A DNA stretch of 64,000 nt. It comes from Panicum virgatum. Taxonomy: Eukaryota > Streptophyta > Magnoliopsida > Poales > Poaceae. Under the pieces are notes generated by a model. It made no database searches. It was not told the DNA's origin and saw nothing but the letters and a program-made list of their open reading frames with translations. The number at the start of each line of letters is the position of its first letter. The first letter of the stretch is position 1. Both the position numbers and the translations under genes were made by a program. Of this stretch, positions 43,216-56,116 are shown piece by piece. Location of the stretch: the NCBI RefSeq assembly GCF_016808335.1, contig NC_053149.1:567596-631595 (forward strand). The letters are read 5' to 3'.

Positions 43216-46075
43216 ATGTCGGCGCTCGGCGCGCTCTCCGGCGGCGCCGCCGGTGTCGCCGGCCTCCTCAGCCTCCGCCGCCGCGCCGCGCCACCACCCT
43301 CTGGGCTCGCAACCCCGGCGCACCTCCCGCCTCTCAAGTGCGCCGTCCTGCCCGATGCCGGCCAGCTCGTCTGGGGCCGCCAGCTCCGCCCGGCGCTCCT
43401 TCCCGCTGCCCTGCTCCCGCCGCAGCCCGCCAGGAGGCACGCCCTGTGCCCGCCCGCCGCAGCCGCAGCCTCAGGGTCAGTATATATCTGCCAACGCTTC
43501 TTCAATTCCATTACTTTACTTCTAGAATGACGAGTGAAGCTTCAGCTTCTATAAGATGATCAGTTTTTCGTTCTATAAGATGATCAGTTGATCACATCAT
43601 TTGTTTGTTTAGTTTGTTACTCCATTATATTACTCCACTTGCTCCACTTCTAGGGAGGCCAAGCCCGCGGGTTTCCTCGACAAGTACCCTGCCCTGGTCA
43701 CCGGCTTCTTCTTCTTCATGTGGTACGTTTCATACGCTCGCATGGCGTTGGCGTCTGCATTGCATTGCATCTTCTCTTCTTTATTCAGACCTCAGCTACT
43801 CAACATGGCTGCGTGCGTGCTTGCGCAACTTCTTCTGCAGGTACTTCCTCAACGTCATATTCAACATCCTCAACAAGAAGATCTACAACTACTTCCCCTA
43901 CCCATAGTAAGCCAACTACGCTACCTTTGAACTCAGAACCAACCAACATCATTCAGTCCTCTTTCTTACTTACACCTTATTATCACTCAAACCTCTACTG
44001 CTTCTTGCAGCTTTGTGTCGCTCATCCATCTGGTAGTTGGTGTCGTATACTGCCTCATCAGCTGGTCTGTCGGTCTCCCCAAGCGTGCGGTAATTTCTGC
44101 ATACAACCTAACCCACCATGGTTTTCTTTTCCCCCACTTCTAGGGACTACTAGCTAGTACTTACTACTACGTACAATCCTAAGTTTGACTTGTTAATAAA
44201 TGGATGGATGTATTTGTTACTACCTGAGGCAGGCCGTGTATCTTTTATGGAAATCAACGATGCATCCAACACGAAATCATCTTGTTTTGTAGCCTATCAA
44301 TTCCAATCTCCTGAAGCTGCTCTTTCCAGTGGCGCTGTGCCATGCTCTTGGTCATGTCACTAGCAACGTCTCCTTCGCTGCTGTTGCAGTCTCATTTGCC
44401 CACACTATCAAAGGTGCTTCTTTTCCTCCCATTCATATTTCATTGTGGATTCTTCTTGCCCTTTTCCTGCTCTATATACTCATCTTCTTATGTTCCGTAA
44501 TCACAATACAGCTCTGGAGCCCTTCTTCAACGCAGCGGCTACTCAGTTTGTCCTTGGACAGCAGGTTCCCTTGTCTCTGTGGTTGTCCCTTGCCCCTGTT
44601 GTCATTGGTAATTCTCAACTCAGTCCTCTGATACTATATGCTAGCTAAGTTGTTATCTATGGCAAGGTAAAATGCTAGATGATGGCATAATAACGAAACC
44701 TTGATTTGATGTCATGATGCATTATTCTTTCCCCCATTCCTTTTTTGTTTCCTCCAACTGCAATTCAACTTTTAGTTTCCTTTGTGTTTCAACACTTGGC
44801 TACAATTGAATTAGACATTTCTTTCTTGTTCAACCTTTCTAACCACATGAAGATCAACAGGTGTTTCGATGGCATCCCTCACTGAGCTCTCATTCAACTG
44901 GACTGGCTTCATCAATGCCATGATCTCTAACATCTCATTCACTTACAGGAGTATTTATTCCAAGAAAGCTATGGTTTGTGCTTCTTTTGTTTTAATCTCT
45001 TAGCTTGCTATGATTTGCTTTATTTTGCACTTTTGTCCTAACTATTGTACTAACCATCTTTGTCGTTGCAGACTGACATGGATAGCACCAACGTGTATGC
45101 TTACATCTCGATAATTTCGCTCCTTGTTTGCATTCCACCTGCACTGATTGTAAGTGTCAACAAATTCCACACAAAGTAGTAAAAGAGATTCATTTATATT
45201 AGACCTAATGGTGTTGTTCATATATTTCTGTAATTGTTCAGTTTGAAGGACCTCAACTGATGCAGCACGGATTTAGCGACGCTATTGCAAAAGTAGGTCT
45301 GCAAAAGTTTGTTACTGACCTTTTCTTGGTTGGACTGTTCTACCATCTGTACAACCAGGTAACCAGTTCTTCCATATCATGCAAATCTTAGAAGCACTTT
45401 TCATGTGAATAATCTTTAATTAGTTTATGAGCTGGCTCATCATAGAAAGTCATAATGTTACAGTAGAATGGTGCCGTACAATTATTTTCTTTCCTTAGCG
45501 ATACTATCAGCACTTACTGATCTAGTATTTGCCATTACTTGATATGATGTTGCCAAATAGACATGTACACGTTTATGATGAGCTGGCTTTCATGCGTTAT
45601 AACATAAGCAATCTGATCATGGGTTCATGGCATAACAGCTTGCTACAAATACTTTGGAGCGAGTGGCTCCTCTGACACACGCTGTTGGCAACGTGTTGAA
45701 ACGTGTGTTTGTCATTGGTTTTTCAATCATTGTTTTTGGTAAGTGAGCAGTTCTTTTACATGAAATGAACAGTTCATGTATGTTTTTCCTGCTGTCCCGT
45801 TATGTATAACGTGCTATCTAACACTTGCTAAATGCTACACTGAGCAGGCAACAGAATTACGACACAAACTGGAATTGGAACTTGCATTGCCATAGCTGGT
45901 GTGGCCATGTACTCTTACATCAAGGCTAGGATTGAAGAGGAGAAAAGGGTGAGTTTTTATGGCAGTTATCACTAGGTCTCCTAAACCTGAATATCAGTGG
46001 AAACATGTGTGCACATCGTTGCTAACTCGTGGTGTCATCTTTCTGTTTTCTTAAATCCAGAAAAAGAGCGCATGA
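43216..46075 (+). CDS. TPT: Triose-phosphate/phosphate translocator, chloroplast
   Basis: Inner-envelope antiporter that exports triose phosphate (and 3-PGA) from the chloroplast in exchange for phosphate, feeding cytosolic sucrose synthesis. Twelve exons: 43216-43475, 43654-43722, 43841-43906, 44011-44089, 44293-44413, 44512-44607, 44861-44973, 45072-45149, 45242-45358, 45639-45738, 45848-45948, 46061-46075; all introns GT-AG; 404 residues. Residues 1-~85 are an Ala/Pro/Arg-rich transit peptide (starts [13 protein letters not shown]). The mature part begins near [20 protein letters not shown] and has the NST/TPT-family helices: [90 protein letters not shown]. It ends EEEKRKKSA. These match TPT better than the PEP, Glc6P or Xu5P translocators. 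ATG fits the transit peptide; frame intact. Confidence 0.93.
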
Positions 46076-46886
46076 TGAGGTGACTACTGTGAATATGTGT
46101 CGGGTGGCTGAGTTGTGCTTCCTGAGACAACATCGTCGACAATCATGACTTCCTTCTCTGCCTTGTTTTTTTTCCCCCCCACCTTGAGTCATTTGGTCAA
46201 TTGTTTGTTCCCAAACTGGTGTTGAACAGCAGCACATTGCAGATGGCAAGTATATTGCTCTTCATACCATCAGAACAGATAATCGTTGCGTGTGCATGAA
46301 TGTGTAGAAAATAAACGCTCATACTTGAAAGGCTTTTTGGTTTGTACTATGTGGTAACTCTGTAAGACTGTAAATTCTGTTTGTGGAACTATCAGGGATG
46401 CAGATTTGGGTTCTTAAATAAGATAAGATTGGTCCCAGGTACACCACGGGTTTCGCACTTGTCAAACGCAGATCCTTCATTACTTCTACAAGTTTCGCTC
46501 GGATGCTTACTACCTTTACAACATACATCTACCATGCCTCCAATGCAAATCTGCACATGATTTGGTCATCAACGAGTCTAAAATAGTCCCACGAGTAGTT
46601 TCCCCAACAAAAGCAAGGAGCAGTGCAAAATCGGCATCTTACTCTCTTCGGTACTCTAACTCAAATGCTCATTCAATCAATAACTCAAACAACTACCCAT
46701 GGAAAATCTTCAATATCGGGATAAAAACCAACACATAATGACCATCCCGTTAACAGTTATGTTATAGAATGACTCTCCACTTCTTTTTTACTTGTATTTT
46801 GCTTCCACAGACTAATAGCAACCTAGCTAGCCAGTTACTGGCAATATTCACAATAACTCAAATCATAAAATGACATTTGAGCAGGC
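46076..46886. other. Convergent 3' regions of TPT and DnaJ
   Basis: The TPT 3' UTR carries aataaa near 46310. The DnaJ gene ends at 46887 from the other side, so the two genes are tail to tail with about 0.8 kb between stops. No other gene seen. Confidence 0.6.
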
Positions 46887-49775
46887 CTAAGAACCCAATA
46901 GCCTCTTGATCCCGGTCTTTTGATCTGAAGTCAGCCTGGAAGGGAACTTGATGTTGAATTTAATCCGCAGATTTCCCTTCTTAGTGGGGTCCTTAGGTAT
47001 CGGCATGCCCTCTCCAGGGATTACCTCTTCGTAGTTGGGATGGATTATTGAGTTAATGGGCAGTGACAGGCTCCGTCCATCAAGGGTAGTGACACGTGCG
47101 GTATAGCCCGTCAGTGCTTCAACCAGAGATATTTTCTCGGTCATGACAAGATCATTCCCATCCCGAGTGAAAATGTCGTGGGGCTTCTCATCAATGATGA
47201 AAACAATATCAGCAGGTTTCATATTTGGAGCTTCATTTCCCTTCTCAGGAAATGTTATCTTTGTTCCCTTCTTCCAACCAGGCTTTACATCTATTGTCAG
47301 AATTTCCTCCACATGTGAGACTCTCCTGTTTACATTGACAAAAGTAAGATTAGATTAAATCAAGTCAATAATGACATTTTTTTTTATCTTTAACTAAAGT
47401 GAATTAATGATGCATAAACGATGTTTAGCAATTGCAAATTTGTTCTGGGAAAATAGACTATAGACCATGCAAAGCATAAGTAGGGAAGGCTATGTGTTTT
47501 ATTTTTAATGGAAAGCCGTGTGCTTTATTTTTAACAACTACTAGCAGTAGAATCTTCTACGCAGGATACTTGTACCGGCAATGATCGGATTAGGAGGCAT
47601 TGCGAAGGGAACATGAAAAGTAAGGTATAACAAAACATAAAAGTAAGGTATAACAAAACATAAAGATGGAATGGCAATTCATTTAGTAAAATGTCAGCAA
47701 TGCTAGAAAGAGAACAGGATAGGTCGATGGTGGCAATCCATTTAGTATAACATGTGAAGTGCAATACGACTGCTTTCACAGTTTAGCATTAACTATTGCA
47801 GAAACAGAAAAAACTACATTCCTTGCCTATCAGTATAATTAAATGAGTAGCAGTCATTTTGGGCGACTCAAGCCCAGTATGGAAGGTAGTATTCAAATCT
47901 CCAGAGACCTTTGCTGGCTCTATTTACAAGTTATGGAAATGTTTATTCTATCTTATGCACTGCCACTTCAATGTTATACAGGGTCGAGTTTGTTAGTATA
48001 TATATCAACTAAATCCAAAGAAAATAATGAAGCATATTCAGCTCAATTCACAAACCCTGAGGATTGATCAAGAGAGTAAGTGATACACCAAGTAATCAGT
48101 TATGCTTGACAAGGAATAAGATGATTGATACAAAGGAAGGGTTAATGTAGTCTTCATCATAACGATGGATGTTGTGGATGTGCTGCAACCCCTTAATTCT
48201 ACTCCCGTCCAGTTCAAAACATACAACATTTATGACAAAGACAAGGTGTAGCGGGTGACACTTTGATGGGCAATTTGTATGCAAATGTGACATTTCAAAT
48301 AAACATGATTAAATGTTATGTTAATTTTCATGACAAATCTAGTTGCATCCATTGAAGCTAGCATGTTAACGATTCTGTCTACATCAAGTTAACATGATAT
48401 ATGAAGTAGATCAATAGCAAACCTCATCTCACTGCAGCAGCAGCGTTTGGGCATAGGGCATAAACAGGTGAAGTCTAGTCCACTATAATAGAATTATCTT
48501 ACACAATGCACATAGCCCAATTCTTATTGGCAAAGTGTGTAGTTGATTAACTTTTTAAATGATGGATGAAGCTTACCCATAAGCATCCATAGTCTCTCTT
48601 GAGATTTTCATCTTTTTTGTCACACCCTTGTACAGATCTGCGAGACTGACTGGAAGCCTATTCTCAATGGGAGCTGCCTTGTGTACAGGCTGCTGCATAC
48701 TGGTGGAACCCTCACCGCCATAGCGTGAAGGAAAGTATTCATTGCCAAACATTGACCTCTGGAATACTGGTTCCCCTCTCATGCCGCCCATGCCACCCAT
48801 GCCGGAGAATCCAAAGAACTCTTTAAATATATCATCTGCGCTCCTCGGATTAAAATGGAAAGAGGTGGGATGAGCCCCGCCAGGAAAAAATGGAGATGCT
48901 CCAGGACCTCCTGCTCCTGGGGGTGGCTGCCCCTTGAGCCCTTCTTCCCCTAGCTGATCATAGATTGTGCGCTTCTGGGGATCGCTAAGTACCTGAGAGG
49001 GGGTGAGACATAGCATTGTTCAATAGATGCAAGAACTGGATGCGGGGGAAAACATTTAGTGTTTTCCAACTGTACCACCAGAAAATGCAAAGCACAGAGT
49101 GGAATGTATAATTAGATTGCGAGGGTAATCAAACCCTCAAATTGATAAGGTAAAATATGGGCCAGGGGAAGTCCCTTTAGAACATGCATGCATCAATTGT
49201 TTTTACTTCCTAGCTGATATTGTTTTGCTTCCCATCAGCACCTTATTTGGGAAAGGCTAACTCTCTCAGAATGTAGACCGTGAAATAATGCTATTGTAAA
49301 CAGGAAGTTGTGAATTGGTTGTATTCCGGATGACAGGTAAAAGCTTAAACTTCCGCCAGATTATAGCAAGCACTCAGGACAAGGGGGCTGACCGACCTTA
49401 CCTTAAGATGGACCAGATAAACAGATATTGTAGAATGCACAGATGCATAAGGACGAACAACAAATTACCGGGCGATAAATAAATATAGTTGACAAGGATT
49501 TTGTTGGTCAGCATGCATAAATCACAGGGACAAGGGATCGGATCACCATAGGCGAATCAAACAGTAATATTTATATTTATTGGAAAGAGAAGGAGAGATA
49601 GGCAGGCAACCTCGTATGCCTCAGAGATCTGCTTGAACTTTGCCTCCGCCTCCTTCTTGTTGGTGGAGTTCTTGTCGGGGTGCCAACGCATGGCGAGCTT
49701 CCGGTACGCCTTCTTGAGGTCGTCGTCTCCGGCGCCGCGGTCGACGCCGAGGACCTTGTAGTAGTCGACGCCCAT
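46887..49775 (-). CDS. DnaJ homolog subfamily B (type II HSP40) co-chaperone
   Basis: Three exons: 49775-49611, 48992-48577, 47325-46887; GT-AG introns; 339 residues. J domain (1-~70): [20 protein letters not shown], the HPD motif in MRWHPDKN, then [20 protein letters not shown] Gly/Phe/Met-rich linker follows ([29 protein letters not shown]). The rest is the C-terminal peptide-binding region ([75 protein letters not shown]). There is no CxxCxGxG zinc finger, so it is type II. It should stimulate the ATPase of cytosolic HSP70 and hand over unfolded clients. Length is normal for the family. A 13.5 kb transposon nest begins 482 bp upstream of the ATG. Confidence 0.92.
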
Positions 49776-50256
49776 CTCCCTGGGCGGCGGGGGCGGCGGC
49801 GCCTCCCTGCGTCGGCGGGCGGCGCGCGCGGACGAGGAGGAGTCGGAGGCCCTACGCTTGGCTGGGCCGGCCTCTCGAATCTTGACCGGCCTTTCGTGCG
49901 CTGCCCCACCCAGTGACGCTGAAGGCTTGCGACGGACGGAGACGGAGAGGAAGGCGGTGGCTGGCGCCTGCCGAGGAGGAGAATATCAGGAAGAATACGG
50001 AGTGGGGGAGTGGAAGCTTCCAGAAGCAAGCCAAGCACTTGGATTGGATTGGATTGGATTGGATTGGATTGGGCGGGCTGGGAGAACAGCCCACTTATTT
50101 TGCTCGCACCTATAGGGCCTGGCCCATGCCGATCGTGCCTCTCTGTTTTCCAGTGTAGATACACACGGCCGGCCCACTTATCTTCGTGTTCCTTGCTAGA
50201 TAGACACGGCCCAAAATATTGATATTGCCATGTACTCTTGAACCAAAACAAAAGTA
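49776..50256 (-). promoter_or_regulatory. 5' UTR / promoter of the DnaJ gene with a (GGATT)6 repeat
   Basis: GC-rich to about 49950, then a perfect pentanucleotide repeat (GGATT)6 at 50041-50070, 266 bp upstream of the ATG. The region is cut off by the Copia insertion at 50257, so more distal promoter elements now lie 13 kb away. Confidence 0.5.
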
Positions 50257-50261
50257 GCTTC

Positions 50262-50562
50262 TGTTAGAAATCAGCTTTTGCACACACACAATCACCTAGA
50301 GGCACAAGGACACAAAGTGGAGAGGGAATGGAGTTTGCATTGCTTTCACTTTTTAACCACCCTCAATTGATGAAAGGGACCTCCTATTTATAGGAGAGGA
50401 GACCCATGTATACAGTGTGAACTCGTTGATTTCTTCTTCAACAAGCTTTGTTGACTTCTTCTTCAACAAGCTTCGTTGACTTCTTCAACAAGCCTCATTT
50501 AATTGGCCACCATCAAAGTTTCTTTTGTTCATATACTATAGCTTAGACTTTGATTCATAACA
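50262..50562 (-). repeat. Copia 3' LTR
   Basis: 301 bp, TG...CA. It contains cctatttatagg (promoter-like) and a tandem 'ttgacttcttcttcaacaagc' repeat, three units here against two in the other LTR. Confidence 0.88.
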
Positions 50563-50820
50563 CTCCTCCTTGGCCAATTGAATGTCATGTGTATGCCTTG
50601 TTAAAAACTCCCCCCAAAAACCCAGTGGGAAAAAAGGGTAGGAAAAAAGAGTACATCACATGTCCCGCTTATGTTGCACCTATTGCCTCGTTAAAAACCT
50701 TGCATGAGAAAATCCAGTGGGAAAAAACTCATCAAAGAAAAAAGAGTACAACAGTTGATGCTGTGTCGGTTCTTTGGGACCGACCCGTGATCTTCGGGAT
50801 CATGATTGTGGGCTGTGGTT

Positions 50821-51579
50821 TCAGGGTTGGTCTCCCTCTGAACCCTGCAACTCTCTAAGTCGTCTCATGCCAATTCCACGAACACACTTACGGAAACTAG
50901 CAGCAGGCAGAGACTTTGTGAACAGGTCTGCCAGATTGTCACATGACTTAACTTGCAGGACCTTTATCTCCCCGCTCTTTTGGAGCTCATGGGGATAGAA
51001 AAATTGAGGAGCAATATGCTTTGTGAGATTGCTCTTAACATAGCCCATGTGCATCTGTGCAACACAAGCCGCATTATCTTCGTAGATAATGGTGGGGGTG
51101 TCAACAGAATTCATACCACATGACTTCTGGATGTGGTTAATCATTCGACGGAGCCAAACACACGCACGTGCGGCCTCATACAGGGCAATTATCTCTGAGT
51201 GGTTGGTTGATGTGGCAACCAGGGTCTGCTTTGCAGACCGCCAGGAGATGGCTGCACCACCACAGAGAAACATAAAACCAGTCTGTGATCTGGCATTATG
51301 CAGGTCTGACATATAGCCAGCATCAACATAACCCACCATAGTGGAAACCTCCATTTTTGAATACCATAATCCAAGGTCTTGAGTACCTTGTAGGTACCTG
51401 AGGATGGTTTTCACGCCAACCCAATGTCTTCTGGTGGGGGCGGCACTATATCTTGCCAACAAGTTCACTGCGAATGCAATGTCTGGCCTTGTGCAATTTG
51501 CAAGGTACATTAGTGCACCGATGGCACTTAGGTATGGGACTTCGGGTCCCAAAACCTCCTCATCCTCCTCCTTGGGTCA
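50821..51579 (-). pseudogene. Copia RNase H
   Basis: Frame with VPYLSAIGALMYLANCTRPD, YVDAGYMSD, SQTGFMFLCGGAAISWRSAK, NHSEIIALYEAAR, YEDNAACV and LADLFTKSLP; it ends IGMRRLRELQGSEGDQP and a stop. The in-frame TGA at 51577-51579 separates it from RT; a CGA (Arg) is the likely original codon. It would degrade the RNA strand during reverse transcription. Confidence 0.85.
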
Positions 51580-52479
51580 AAATGGATCTTTATCCGCTTC
51601 CAAGGATCGAATGACCATAGGAGTTTTCAGAGGGTGGCATTTGTTCATATTAAACTTTTCAAGTACCCTCTTTGTATAGGTGGACTGGTGTACAAACACT
51701 CCTTCAGGGAGGTGTTCGAGCTGCAGGCCCAAACAGAACTTGGTTTTACCCAAGTCTTTCATCTCAAACTCCATCTTGAGGTAAGCCGATGCTTCCTCAA
51801 TGTTCCTTGTGGTTCCAATGATATTCAAATCATCGACATAAACTGAGATGATGCAAAATCCATCAGCGGATTTCTTTATGAACACACAAGGACAATCATC
51901 ATTGTTTGTGTAACCTCTCTTTAGGAGAAAGTTACTCAAACGGTTGAACCACATCCTTCCAGATTGTTTCAACCCATACAACGACCGCTGCAGGCGTACG
52001 CGATACATGTTGCGGTTTTGATTCGGTCCAGGGATCTTTAGTCCTTCAGGGACTCTCATATAAATTTCCGAATCAAGTGACCCATACAAATATGCGGTCA
52101 CCACATCCATCAACTGCTTTTTTAAATTCAAGTTGGCTGCCATAGATATGAGATATCGGAATGTTATGCCACTCATAACAGGAGAGTAAGTCTCGTCATA
52201 ATCGATGCCGGGTCTCTGCGTGAACCCTTGTGCCACCAGCCTCGCTTTGTATCTTACCACCACACCATGTTCATTCCTTTTCCGGAGGAAGACCCATTTG
52301 CATCCTACAGGGATGACTTTTGGAGGTATTCGGACTGCAGGTCCAAAAACCTCTCTTTGGCAAAGCGAGCGCAATTCTGCCTCAATTGCTGCCTTCCATT
52401 TGTCCCAATCAGAGCGCTTCCGGCACTCTATTATGGACTTTGTTTCTGGATCCGGATCCATTGAGTCAGCAATTTTTTA
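51580..52479 (-). pseudogene. Copia reverse transcriptase
   Basis: Contains VIPVGCKWVFLRKRNEHG, YKARLVAQGFTQRPGIDYDE, TYSPVMSGITFRYLISMAA, LYGLKQSGRMWFNRLSNFLL and the active site YVDD (51829-51840). A TAA at 52477-52479 breaks the link to the integrase C-terminal region. Otherwise open for about 295 codons. Confidence 0.87.
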
Positions 52480-54223
52480 GGCGAAATTTATGTCGACAAC
52501 AGTGGTCTTTCTATTAAATGACTCTCTTGATTCCACATAATTAGTGGTGATCTCATCATGATCATCCTCCCGCTCATCGTGATTTCCCATAACGATTGAG
52601 CTGGGGCATTCCGATCCACCAATGCGATATTGAGCGCGTGACGCATGGTGGTTTCCATCTTCAGGATGGGGTCCTTCAGGGACCAACTCGACTCCCGGTC
52701 GAGCCGCCGCTTCAGGGGCGTTCTCAACTTCAGGTTGAGCTTCTTCAACTGATTCCTTAGGTGATGCAAGTGGCTCAGGTACTCGTCTCTGCGGACGTCT
52801 CCACGGGACCTTGTCCTGAGCGCCCGGAGGTCTCCCCCTCTTCCTAGGATTAGGGGCAGAGACTATAGAGTTGGTAGCCTTCATGGGTACCTGAACTCTC
52901 TCCGGCGCATTTACTGCAGGTATATGTGACCTTGTCACCTTTTTGTGATTAGTGAAGGCATCTGGCAGCTCATTTGCAAGATTTTGCAAATGTATGATTC
53001 TCTGAACTTCCAATTCAGACTCACTGGTGCGTGGATCTAAGGATTGCATCCCCGTTGCATTCCATTCAATTTCCCGGCATTCTTCTGGATGCCTTTCTCC
53101 CCCTAATGGTGGGAAATGGTCTTCGTCAAAGACACAATCAGCGTACCGAGCCGTATGAAGATCTCCAGTCATAGGCTCTAAATATTTGATTATGGACGGA
53201 GTCTCATAACCCACATAGATCCCCAACTTCCGGTGGGGTCCCATTGATGTACGCTGAGGTGGTGGTATTGGCACGTACACTGCGCTGCCAAATATACGCA
53301 AATGGGAAATACTTGGTTCTTTCCCACGCACCAACTGTAAGGGGGATGTTTCATGGTATGCAGTTGGCCTGAGTTGAATTAGTGCTGCAGCATGCAACAC
53401 AGCATGGCCCTAACAACTGGTTGGCAGCTTACAATTCTGCAACAACAGCCGTGCAATCCACTTGATCCTCTTGATCAAGGATTCAGCTAGACCATTTTGT
53501 GTGTGGACATGTGGTACCGAATGATCCACCTTAATGCCCATGGCTAAACAATAATCATCAAAGGCTTTTGACCTGAACTCACCAGCATTATCCATCCGAA
53601 TGGACTGAATGCGGTTATTGGGAAAACCCGCCCTTAGCCTGATTATTTGGGCAATAAGCTTTGAAAAAGCATGGTTTCTAGTGGACAACAGGTCCACATG
53701 GCACCATCTGGTAGATGCATCAATCAGTACCATGAAATACCTAAAAGGTCCCGATAGGGGCTGGATAGGTCCACAAATGTCACCTTGTATCCTTTGCAGG
53801 AACACAGGCGACTCATCCCTAATCTTCAGGAGGGATGGTCTAGTGATTAGTTTCCCTTTTGCACATGCAGTGCAAATAAAATCTTCAGGATTAGGGAAAC
53901 CATTGACATCATGGCCATCAGAATTGTTGATGATTCTTCTCATCATGGTCAACCCAGGATGACCCAATCGGTCATGCCATATTCGAAACGATTCAGCATT
54001 TCGGAATATGGTTTTCATCGCAACATATCCTTCATCGGGTTTTATGTACATATAGTACAGACACGATGGCGATGAAGGGAGTTTTTCCACTATTTGCTTT
54101 CGGTATCCGTCGAATTTAGTGATGAGCAGATATTCAGTGCCTTGCTCAATCTCAGTTTCTATATGGAAACCGTTCGAACGGATATCTTTAAAGCTCAAAA
54201 GGGTGCACTTTGAGTCAGGATAC
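52480..54223 (-). pseudogene. Copia GAG-pre-integrase and integrase
   Basis: Zinc-binding FRIWHDRLGHPGLTMMRRII ... ICTACAKGK, then the catalytic core: QGDICGPI (Asp), IRMDNAGEFRSKAF (Asp) and NGLAESLIKRIK (Glu). The C-terminal part has HETSPLQLVRGKEPSISHLR, FGSAVYVP and a Pro/Arg-rich tail. TAG at 53410-53412 (Trp in relatives, by inference) interrupts it. The upstream end meets the nested element at 54224. Confidence 0.86.
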
Positions 54224-55184
54224 TGATGAGAGCACGACACTTTCGGATACGACAATTGATTATAAGGTGAGCTCGTTCCAAATAAATTTGTCATCTGGAT
54301 TTGAGAATAAATTACTACCTAATAATTTAATTATTGTTAGAAACCATGGAGATGATGAAGAGAACGTTGGGGAGGAGTTTGGAGGCATGGTGGACCAGCA
54401 AGGGCAGCCAAGCCGAGTTGGAGGCCCAATCCAAGTCGAGTTCGAGTCTGCTTCGGAGTCCAAGAGCAGCCCGCACCAAAATCAACACCCAGGCCGCATA
54501 CGGAGTCCATTTGGGATGAACTTTATATGGATAGAAAGATAATTTCAAGGAGCTTCCAATGGAACTGGTTTGAGGCCCAAATTCATTCGGAGTCTATAGG
54601 AATCGTCGAAACAAGTGAATGTCCAGAATCTATCAAGTTGTTGCAACACCGTCTTTTGGGCTGTTGGCCCGTGTACCGTGTTGGCCCAAGTGGTGGACGC
54701 CCCCTTGGCCTCCACCAGAAATCATAGGACGTCCCTTAGGATATAAACTCAGTAGCCACCGTCTTTTAGACTAGGGTTTTGTTTAGTTCTTGTGTTTTCC
54801 TTCGAGAAACAGAGATTGATTCGTTGTAACTGTGGCGACAAGTCATTTTACAGTGATCCAGAGCCCCCCGTTCTTGATCTCCTCCACTATGCCGATTAGT
54901 CCTTTAGAATCGAGTTCTCGAGCCCCTCTTTGATTTGCTCCATTCATATTTGCAATATCAGATTGTGTGTTTACATCTTCTTGCTTGTGTTCTTCGATTC
55001 GCTTGCAGGAAAAGCCTTCTCGGCGAGGTCAATCAAGTTGTGCTTGGTTGATAACCAACGGAGCAGTGGTGTAACGGTTGCTTGACTTCGAATCGTGCTG
55101 ATTAGAAGCCGAATTGCCGATGTCACACACTCCACCGATCGAATTTACCTCTACCTCTCGGAAGATCGGGCCTAGTCCACATCA
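54224..55184 (+). repeat. 5' LTR of the non-autonomous element
   Basis: TG...CA. It differs from the 3' LTR by scattered substitutions and tiny indels only. It carries a promoter-like ggatataaactc near 54738 and a leader with a U5-like end. Confidence 0.88.
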
Positions 55185-56116
55185 AGTGGTATCAGGATTC
55201 CAGGTTGTTTGTGAGGTATTATCGTGTTCCCCCCTCCTTTAGATTCGGTTTTGTTCATCACCCATAGTCCACAAAAACCCCTAAAAAATTTTGTTTCCGC
55301 TATCCTATAATCCGTTTGTGCCCCACAATTTTTCGGTTCAGTTTGCTTTTCTGAATTTTAGTCCCACGTTGTGTCATTGTGTTGCTTGTTTAAAACGTGT
55401 CTTGTGCTAGTGTCATATCACAATCTGAACAGCGATTTTGTTATTTTTATATCTAGAGTTGTAGACCTCGACTTGATTCTAGTTGGGTTAGATCAAGATT
55501 TTTGTCTAGTTTAATCTGTAAAATTTTCAGATCAATAGGAGCAACGAATTTAAAAATACATATGTTATACTGAGGTCGTAGTGTTCTGAACAGAATTGGT
55601 GTTTGTTATAGCACTTGTTTTTTTGCAGCAGTTCAGATTAAAAAAAAAGAGAGAAAAGAAAAAGGCAAAGGTGCAAAAAAAATGAGCCGCACCAAAAAAA
55701 AGAACGGAGAAACCAAAAGAAGAAAAAAAATAGAAGTGATTGCATCATTCTGTGGTCTTGTGGTGAGTTGTATGGTTGCTTTCTTGAACTAGGTCCAGGA
55801 CGAGTTTAGGCCAGCGACATAGACTAGTTTGGGACTACTTTTCAGTCTTGCAATTCTGAATTGAATTATTGATATTCCTTGCTACCATATTGTGCCTACC
55901 CTAAACTCCACATACATACTTCTGTCAGCACAGGTTCACCTTGCAACTGTTACACCCAAGCTTGACAACTGATTGTGCCTCCTGTTGGCTTTGGTAAGAA
56001 CACTTGCAAGACGGTGGTAAGCCGCTTGATATATTACTTTCCACTTTCACCACTACCTAGTAGTTGCTAGTTGATAGGGATAATACTTTTGTGTTATCTT
56101 TTGCTATCTTCTAACA
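55185..56116 (+). other. PBS and untranslated leader of the non-autonomous element
   Basis: PBS at 55187-55197, then about 0.9 kb without a long frame, including an A-rich stretch (55640-55735). Confidence 0.7.

Noticed and set aside
49577..50251. 224-codon minus-strand frame over the DnaJ start
   Set aside because: It is the alternative frame of DnaJ exon 1 extended through the upstream region; the J-domain frame is the real one.
50430..50510. Regularly spaced direct repeats resembling a tiny repeat array
   Set aside because: Tandem units inside a Copia LTR, also present (fewer) in the other LTR; a CRISPR array makes no sense in plant nuclear DNA.
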